Assembly: GCF_030814995.1 (NCBI RefSeq) | Contig: NZ_JAUSVX010000004.1 | Location: 124,001-188,000 of the forward strand | DNA from: Labrys wisconsinensis | GTDB lineage: Bacteria; Pseudomonadota; Alphaproteobacteria; Rhizobiales; Labraceae | Reading direction: 5' to 3' | DNA length: 64,000 nt | Shown: piece after piece, positions 56,498 to 64,000 of the stretch | How positions within the stretch are numbered: the stretch's first letter is position 1 | Layout: every line of letters begins with the position of its first letter | Program-made: the position numbers and the translations under genes | The notes under the pieces: model-generated | What the model was told of the DNA's origin: nothing | The model's database searches: none | The model's input: only the letters and a program-made list of their open reading frames with translations

Positions 56498-57505
56498 TCA
56501 GGCTCCCATCGCGGCGGCGAGCTCGTCCGCCGCCACCAGCGGTGCCAGGCGGCCGGCGGCGACCTCGGCCTCGAGCTCGCGCAGGCGCCGGCGGATCGCC
56601 GGGTCGGTGCGCAGACGCGCCGTCAGCCGCTCCTCCAGCATCACCCGCATCCAGGTGACCTGCTGCGCCCGCCGGCGGGCCTGGAGGAGGCCGGCCGCCT
56701 CCATGCGGGCGCGATGGTCGCCGATGGTCGCCCACAGCGCCTCCAGGCCGGCGCCGGTCGCCCCCGAGACGATCGCCACCGGCACGCTCCAGGCCGGCGA
56801 GGCCGGGGCGAGGATGTGCAGCGCGGCGCGATAGTCGCCCGCCGCGGCCTGCGCCCGCGCCACGCCGTCGCCGTCGGCCTTGTTGACCGCGACGATGTCG
56901 GCGAGCTCGATCACGCCCTTTTTGATGCCCTGCAGCTCGTCGCCGGCGCCCGGCAGCATCAGGACCAGGAAGCAGTCGACCAGGTCGGCCACCGCCGTTT
57001 CCGACTGGCCGACGCCGACGGTCTCGACCAGCACCACGTCGAAGCCGGCGGCCTCGCACAGCAGCATGGCCTCGCGGGTGCGCGCCGCCACCCCGCCCAG
57101 CGTCCCGGCGGAAGGGGAGGGGCGGATGAAGGCGTTCTCGTCGGTCGCCAGCGCCGCCATGCGCGTCTTGTCGCCGAGGATCGAGCCGCCGCTGCGCGTC
57201 GAGGACGGATCGACCGCCAGCACCGCCACCCGATGGCCGCGCGCGGTCAGCATCGATCCGAGCCGGTCGATCAGCGTCGACTTGCCGACCCCGGGCACGC
57301 CGGTGACCCCGAGCCGCAGCGCCCTGCCGGTCGACGGCAGCAACACCTGCACCAGCTCGCGCGCCTGCGCCCGGTGCTCGGCCTTCTTCGATTCGACCAG
57401 GGTGATGGCCCGCGCCAGCGCTGCCCGGTCGCCCGCGGCGAGCCGCTGCGCCAGCATCGGCGCCGGGGCGGCGGAATCGCCGTGCGGACTGCGCGGATCG
57501 ACCAT
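56498..57505 (-). CDS. meaB: Methylmalonyl-CoA mutase-associated GTPase MeaB
   Basis: I start at the ATG at 57505. The frame is open much further upstream, but only as an antisense shadow of two hydrolase genes. The 335-residue protein has Walker A GVTGVPGVGKST (66-77), AVLAVDPSSTRSGGSILGDK, the switch segment ETVGVGQSETAV, and NKAD for guanine specificity. MeaB guards methylmalonyl-CoA mutase and gates cofactor B12 delivery. The mutase genes lie 2.6 kb to the right on the same strand but are separated by two rightward hydrolases. Confidence 0.94.
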   Translation of the reverse strand: MVDPRSPHGDSAAPAPMLAQRLAAGDRAALARAITLVESKKAEHRAQARELVQVLLPSTGRALRLGVTGVPGVGKSTLIDRLGSMLTARGHRVAVLAVDPSSTRSGGSILGDKTRMAALATDENAFIRPSPSAGTLGGVAARTREAMLLCEAAGFDVVLVETVGVGQSETAVADLVDCFLVLMLPGAGDELQGIKKGVIELADIVAVNKADGDGVARAQAAAGDYRAALHILAPASPAWSVPVAIVSGATGAGLEALWATIGDHRARMEAAGLLQARRRAQQVTWMRVMLEERLTARLRTDPAIRRRLRELEAEVAAGRLAPLVAADELAAAMGA

Positions 57506-57613
57506 GGCTTCGCTGGTAGCGGCTGGGAAAACTTCCCGCAAGGGGCGCCCCGCCTCACTTTCGCCCCCTCCGTCGTGGATGGGGGATCCATCACCACGCT
57601 CCGGGACTGCCTC

Positions 57614-58645
57614 ATGCGAGCTGCCTCGCTCCTCGCCGCCTGCCTCTCTCTTTCGCTCGCGGCCTGCGTCGGCATCGACGACGATACCGGCACGACCGCC
57701 AGCCTGAAGCCCGTGCTGACCACGATCGCGCCGCAGCCGGTCGCCAGCACGCCGGTCGGCCTGTGGCGCGGCGGCCTGACCATGCTGGTCATGACCACCC
57801 GCAACCAGGCCGGGGCCGGCGACCCCTGGTTCGGCAGCGAGCGCGCCTCCGACCCCACCGCCGCCCGCACCATCCTCTATCCCCCGCAGAAGACGCTGCT
57901 CGCCAGCGTCAATCCGCTGGCTTCGACGGACTGGTCGGTGGCTGGCGTCCAGCCGATGCAGGGCGATGCCGCCACCGCCATCGCCAAGGCCGCGGAGGGC
58001 AAGGACGTGCTGCTCTACGTCCATGGCTTCAACGAGACCTTCGACAGTGCGTCCACCAGCTATGCCAAGCTGCTGGCCGGCATCGGCTTCACCGGCGCGC
58101 CGATCCTGTTCACCTGGCCCTCGCGCGGGGCGCTGCTCGACTACGGCGCGGATCGCGAGAGCGCCATGTGGTCGCGCGACGCGCTGGAGGACACGCTCAC
58201 CGCGCTTGCGGTCAATCCCAAGGTCGGGCGCATCCATATCCTGGCCCATTCCATGGGCGGCCTCCTGACGCTGGAGGCGCTGCGCTCGGTCAACGATCGC
58301 ACCGGCGGGGCGATGTCGAGCCGCTTCGGCGCCATCGTGCTCGCCAATCCGGACGTGGACCTCGACCTGTTCCGGCGGCAGATGAAGCGCCTCGCCGACC
58401 TCGCGCCCCGCACCACGGTGATCGTCTCGGGCAAGGACCGGGCGCTGGAGCTCTCCTCCACCCTGGCCGGCGGGCTGCCGCGCGTTGGTGCCTCCGACCG
58501 CAGCGCGCTGGAGCAGACCGGGGTCAAGACGGTCGATGCCACCGATTTCGGTTCCGGCTGGATCAACCATGACATCTTCATGAGCCGCACCGAGCTGCAC
58601 GGCGTGCTCAGCCGGGCCATCGAGAACGCCAACGACGGCTCCTGA
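57614..58645 (+). CDS. Lipoprotein alpha/beta hydrolase (DUF900-type)
   Basis: The 343-residue protein has a lipoprotein signal (LLAACLSLSLAAC) with the lipidated cysteine at about residue 18. It continues with DVLLYVHGFNETFDSAS, APILFTWPSRGALLDYG and the nucleophile elbow ILAHSMGG, followed by the acid region and NHDIFMS with the likely histidine. This is the DUF900 esterase/lipase group. It should be anchored at the outer membrane or periplasmic face. The substrate is unknown. It is divergent from meaB. Confidence 0.88.
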   Translation: MRAASLLAACLSLSLAACVGIDDDTGTTASLKPVLTTIAPQPVASTPVGLWRGGLTMLVMTTRNQAGAGDPWFGSERASDPTAARTILYPPQKTLLASVNPLASTDWSVAGVQPMQGDAATAIAKAAEGKDVLLYVHGFNETFDSASTSYAKLLAGIGFTGAPILFTWPSRGALLDYGADRESAMWSRDALEDTLTALAVNPKVGRIHILAHSMGGLLTLEALRSVNDRTGGAMSSRFGAIVLANPDVDLDLFRRQMKRLADLAPRTTVIVSGKDRALELSSTLAGGLPRVGASDRSALEQTGVKTVDATDFGSGWINHDIFMSRTELHGVLSRAIENANDGS

Positions 58646-58756
58646 CGCGGCCGTCGCCTCCCGCGCAAGCCCGACCAAAGTATCATTGCCTCCCGTGGCG
58701 CGGCTCCTATCGTCCGCGACCGGTGCGCCCGACGCACCCAATCGGAGGAAACGATC

Positions 58757-60097
58757 ATGTGGTTCCCGTCTTGCCCCGCGGTCCGCGGGGCGATTGCGGG
58801 CGCGTTCGCCCTCGTTCCGCGCCGTCGCCGTCTGCTCCCGACTCTCGCCTTCGCCGGCCTCGCCGCCGGCTCCCTGCTCACCGTGTCCCCGTCGAGCGCC
58901 GCCGACGGGGGCGGCTGGATCACCACCTGGGCGGCGACGCCGGCGCCCCGCTGGTCCGACAGCCTGCCCGCGCCTTTCGGCGTGCCGGAGGTGCTGGAGA
59001 ACCAGACGGTGCGGCAGGTCGCCCGCATCAGCGTCGGCGGAGCCAAGGTCCGCATCGTCCTGTCGAACGCCTTCGGCGTGAAGCCCCTGACCATCGGCGC
59101 CGGCAGCGTCGCCATCGCCGGCGAGGGCGGCGCGGTCGATGCAGCGAGCCTGAAGCCGCTCACCTGGGGCGGGAAGACCTCGGTGGTCGTTCCGCCCGGC
59201 GCGCCGATCCTGAGCGATCCCGTCGACCTCGCGGTCAAGCCGCTCTCCAGCGTCTCGGTCAGCCTCTATCTGCCGAAGAAGACGGCCTTGTCCTCGGTGC
59301 ATTGGGACGGGGCGCAGACGGCCTATATCTCGGCCGCCGGCAATGTCGCCGGTGACGCGACGTTCAAGGCGGACAGCACGCTGAAGTCGCGCCTGTTCCT
59401 GTCGGGCATCATGGTCGACGCGCCGGCCGACGCCAGGGCGATCGTGTTCTTCGGCGATTCCATCACCGACGGCGCCTGCTCCACGGCCGACGCCGACAAT
59501 CGCTGGCCCGACCACGTCGCCGAGCGGCTGCAGGCCGCCGGGCACGCCGGTGTCGCCGTGGTCAACGAGGCCTTCTCCGGCAACCGCGTGCTGACCGACG
59601 GCATGGGCATCAACGCGCTCGCCCGCCTCGACAGCGACGTGCTGAGTCATCCGCGCCTGTCGACCGTGGTGCTGATGATGGGCATCAACGACATCGGCTG
59701 GCCCGGCGAGCGGGCGATCACGCCGGACGACAAGGAGCCGACGGCCGAAGACATCATCACCGGCTACCGGCAGATCATCGACCGCGTCCACGACCATGGC
59801 GCGCGCATCCTCGCAGCGACGCTCACCCCCTTCGCCGAGACCTTCAAGGGCCTGCCGACCGACGGCTACTACACGCCGGAGAAGGAGAAGATCCGCCTGG
59901 CGGTCAACCAGTGGATCCGCAGCGGCGGCGGCTTCGACGGGGTGATCGACTTCGAGAAGGTGATGGAGGACCCGGCCAGGCCCGGCTACATCCGTGCCGA
60001 CTATGATTGCGGCGACCACCTGCATCCCAACGACGCGGGATACAAGGCCATGGCCGAGGCCGTGGATCTCGACCTGCTGCTCGGCGCAGCGAAATAA
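58757..60097 (+). CDS. Secreted SGNH/GDSL-family esterase
   Basis: The 446-residue protein has a long signal region (RRRRLLPTLAFAGLAAGSLL, cleavage near PSSAADG). An N-terminal beta domain follows (WITTWAATPAPRW, VRQVARISVGG), then the SGNH hydrolase domain with the nucleophile in VFFGDSITDG, the Gly/Asn blocks (FSGNRVL and MMGINDIG) and the C-terminal Asp-x-x-His as DHLHPND. This layout is typical of secreted rhamnogalacturonan-acetylesterase/lysophospholipase-like proteins. It is convergent with the mutase operon. Confidence 0.92.
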   Translation: MWFPSCPAVRGAIAGAFALVPRRRRLLPTLAFAGLAAGSLLTVSPSSAADGGGWITTWAATPAPRWSDSLPAPFGVPEVLENQTVRQVARISVGGAKVRIVLSNAFGVKPLTIGAGSVAIAGEGGAVDAASLKPLTWGGKTSVVVPPGAPILSDPVDLAVKPLSSVSVSLYLPKKTALSSVHWDGAQTAYISAAGNVAGDATFKADSTLKSRLFLSGIMVDAPADARAIVFFGDSITDGACSTADADNRWPDHVAERLQAAGHAGVAVVNEAFSGNRVLTDGMGINALARLDSDVLSHPRLSTVVLMMGINDIGWPGERAITPDDKEPTAEDIITGYRQIIDRVHDHGARILAATLTPFAETFKGLPTDGYYTPEKEKIRLAVNQWIRSGGGFDGVIDFEKVMEDPARPGYIRADYDCGDHLHPNDAGYKAMAEAVDLDLLLGAAK

Positions 60098-60144
60098 CCG
60101 AAGCGGCGGGGGAGGCGGCCCAGGCCGTTCTCCCCGGCCTGGCC

Positions 60145-62275
<2,131 letters not shown>

Positions 62276-62298
<23 letters not shown>

Positions 62299-62698
62299 TC
62301 CTCCTCATCGGCGCCATGCGGGCTTCGGTGGCCGCGATGGCGCGCGCCAGGCGGACTTTCAAAGAGACCTTGCCCTTTCGGCCGGGCTTCGCCTTTGCCG
62401 CTGGCAGGCCCTCCGTGAGAAGCTCCTCGAAGATCAGAAACAGCCAGAACAACAGGACCCACGTCAGGAAGCGGCGTGCGCGGGGCACGACCAGGTCGGT
62501 CAGCACCACCAGGCAGAAACCCGCCAGGCAGGCCATTTCCGCCGAGAGACTGTGATCCGTCAGCGTGAAGAGAAGGCCGAACACGACGGCTGCCAGCAGG
62601 CTGAAGGCGAGGAACCAGGCCAGCTCCTTTCGCCAGTTCATGCTCTCGATGAGGCGCAACCGGGCGAGCCGTCGTTCGAGATGGGCGGCCCGGTTCAT
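62276..62698 (-). CDS. Small three-helix membrane protein between mutase subunits
   Basis: The 140-residue protein has a basic N-terminus ([20 protein letters not shown]), three hydrophobic segments ([36 protein letters not shown] and [15 protein letters not shown]) and a basic tail ([19 protein letters not shown]). It overlaps the small-subunit gene by four bases and the large-subunit gene by 23 bases, so all three are one translationally coupled operon. No family is recognised. It could be an unrelated hitchhiker or a membrane link for the mutase. Confidence 0.75.
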
Positions 62699-64000
62699 GG
62701 CGACACCCTTTCGAACGGCTCGGCTGCCCGTCGGGCCGGGAGCGGGCGGCCGTCGAGGCCACCGTCCGCCACGGGAGCAGGCGGCGCCGGTGCCAGCACC
62801 GCCGTCTCGGCTTCGTGCGCCAGCGCGAACCGGGTCGTGCCGACGATGACGGGCTCCGGCGCGCCGGCCAGGCCCGCGGCGATCTCGTCCTGCAGCCAGC
62901 CCGATAGCAGCGCCGCGATCGCGCCGCCCTGCCGCTCGATCGCCTGGAACATGGCCCAGGCCTCGGTGCAGAGCATGTCGGTCACCGCTTCGAACGTGCC
63001 GGCGCCGGCGGCGGGGTCGGTGACGCGGTGGAGATTGGCTTCGGCCATCAGCTCGTGCTGGGCATTGCGGGCGACGCGCCGGGCAAAGGCGTCGGGCAGG
63101 CCGAGCGCCGCCGTGAACGGCAGCACGCCGATGCTGTCGGCCCCGCCGAGTCCGGCGGCGAAGGCGGCGATGGTGCCGCGCAGCATGTTGGTGGGCGGGT
63201 CGCGCCGGGCGAGCATGCGCCAGGCCGTCTCGGCATGCAGGCATGCCGGCTCCGGCCTCAGCCCGCAGGCCGCCTCGACCCGGGCCCAGAGCCGGCGCAG
63301 GGCCCGGAACTTGGAAAGGGTCAGCACGATGTCGGCATCGGCGGCCAGGACGAAATCGATGCGCCGTGCCGCCTGTTCCAGCGTCAGCCCGGCCTTTTCC
63401 AGCACGCGCAGATGGGCGAGCCCCGTCGCCAGCACCGCGGCGAGCTCCTGGCTCCCGGACGCGCCCGCCTCGTGGTAGGGCCGCCCGTCCGCCGTCAGCG
63501 CCGGGCCGGCATGGCCGGCCCGCTCGAGCGCGGCGACCAGCTCGCCGACCGCGCCCTCCGGCGGCAGGCGCCCCTGCGCCGCCAGGATGCCCACGGGATC
63601 ATAGCCGATCGAGATGGCGAGGCGGCCCGCAGCCAGCCCCCGCCGCTGCGCCAGCGCAAGCAGCGATGCCGCTGCCGCCGGAGCGGCGGCGCCGGCATCC
63701 AGGCGGAGGGTGATCAGGTCGAGCTCGACGCGGTCGAGCGCCCGCTCCAGGGTGTCGATGTCGGGGGCGGCGAGCCCGAAGCCGCGGGCCGCCGCCGCGC
63801 CGGCCAGCACCAGGGTGAGGCCGTCGGCGCCGCCTTCCAGGTCGGCCAGGGCCAGCGCATTGGCCTCGCCCGCATCGGGATGGTCGACGCGCTGGACGAT
63901 GCGCCAGCGTGTCCCCGGCGGCCGGCCGATGACCGGCGCCGCGCCCGCCGCCCGCGGATAGAGCGGCTCGATGGCCGCGCCGCCCGGCAGGTGCCAGCGC
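62695..64000 (-). CDS. mutA: Methylmalonyl-CoA mutase small subunit, 5' part beyond window
   Basis: The frame is open to the right edge; 434 residues of the C-terminal part are visible. It contains WHLPGGAAIEPLYPR, WRIVQRVDHPDAGEANALAL, YHEAGASGSQELAAVLATGL and LTLSKFRALRRLWARVEAAC, all typical of the mutase beta subunit. It lacks a B12 motif, as expected for the non-catalytic subunit. It ends soon after the barrel (PFERVSP) with no B12-like domain at all. The stop overlaps the small membrane-protein start by four bases. Perhaps 50 N-terminal residues are outside the window. Confidence 0.92.
   Translation of the reverse strand, partial: RWHLPGGAAIEPLYPRAAGAAPVIGRPPGTRWRIVQRVDHPDAGEANALALADLEGGADGLTLVLAGAAAARGFGLAAPDIDTLERALDRVELDLITLRLDAGAAAPAAAASLLALAQRRGLAAGRLAISIGYDPVGILAAQGRLPPEGAVGELVAALERAGHAGPALTADGRPYHEAGASGSQELAAVLATGLAHLRVLEKAGLTLEQAARRIDFVLAADADIVLTLSKFRALRRLWARVEAACGLRPEPACLHAETAWRMLARRDPPTNMLRGTIAAFAAGLGGADSIGVLPFTAALGLPDAFARRVARNAQHELMAEANLHRVTDPAAGAGTFEAVTDMLCTEAWAMFQAIERQGGAIAALLSGWLQDEIAAGLAGAPEPVIVGTTRFALAHEAETAVLAPAPPAPVADGGLDGRPLPARRAAEPFERVSP

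Noticed and set aside
56498-60025. A 1175-codon leftward open frame extending MeaB upstream
   Set aside because: Only the last 335 codons match MeaB. The rest is antisense to two well-supported hydrolase genes with signal peptides and catalytic motifs.

Overview
The window is a GC-rich (roughly 70% by eye) chromosomal segment with dense, mostly short-spaced genes, no rRNA or tRNA and no CRISPR array. Gene content (glgP-glgBCA-pgm, a TIGR03808-type Tat protein, a Rhizobium-type asparaginase, a MutAB/MeaB methylmalonyl-CoA pathway, and many ABC importers and SDRs) suggests an alphaproteobacterium of the order Hyphomicrobiales (Rhizobiales). I cannot name the genus from sequence alone.

Left part (1-25 kb). 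A leftward sugar/polyol gene set (Gfo/Idh dehydrogenase, HAD-IIA phosphatase, FGGY kinase) diverges from glgP. The glycogen genes glgP, glgB, glgC, glgA and pgm run rightward. They are interrupted between glgP and glgB by about 9 kb of visibly lower-GC DNA. That block holds a flavin reductase, a luciferase-like monooxygenase, a polar-amino-acid-type ABC importer with two tandem binding proteins, two SDRs, a GntR-FCD regulator and two degraded genes. Its left junction falls just after an orphan Phd/YefM antitoxin whose toxin partner is cut after about four codons. It carries a divergent promoter pair with the same operator between -35 and -10 on each side. A LysE-type exporter sits between glgA and pgm. 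A BrnT toxin with an HTH antitoxin follows pgm, then a lysophospholipid acyltransferase.

Middle (24-40 kb). A ROK regulator diverges from a sugar ABC importer that has a binding protein and two permeases but no ATPase. An intact IS630-type element, with TA target duplication, terminal repeats and an A7 frameshift, follows beside an unrecognised gene. Next come a Gfo/Idh dehydrogenase, a secreted sialidase-fold-like protein, a NimT/NimR-like transporter-regulator pair, an SDR, and one 1273-codon gene fusing the glycogen debranching enzyme GlgX to the 4-alpha-glucanotransferase MalQ. This fusion completes glycogen breakdown together with glgP and pgm.

Right part (40-64 kb). Two secreted paralogues share a repeated module of a peptidoglycan-binding-like helical domain plus a beta-rich domain. 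One has two modules joined to an HtrA-like protease; the other has a single module and a 13-G tract just upstream of its start. Then come a small TonB/TolA-C-like protein, glpK, an aldose epimerase and a Tat beta-helix protein. A likely surface-glycan pair follows: a double methyltransferase and a pyruvyl-transferase-like/GT8 fusion. Next are asparaginase, succinate-semialdehyde dehydrogenase, pyroglutamyl peptidase, MeaB, a lipoprotein hydrolase and an SGNH esterase. The leftward methylmalonyl-CoA mutase operon closes the window; a small membrane protein is wedged between its two subunits, and the distal subunit runs off the right edge.

The best candidates for undescribed biology are the module/protease family with AT-rich domain cores and the poly-G tract, the pyruvyl-transferase/GT8 fusion, and the island that splits the glycogen operon with its paired operators.
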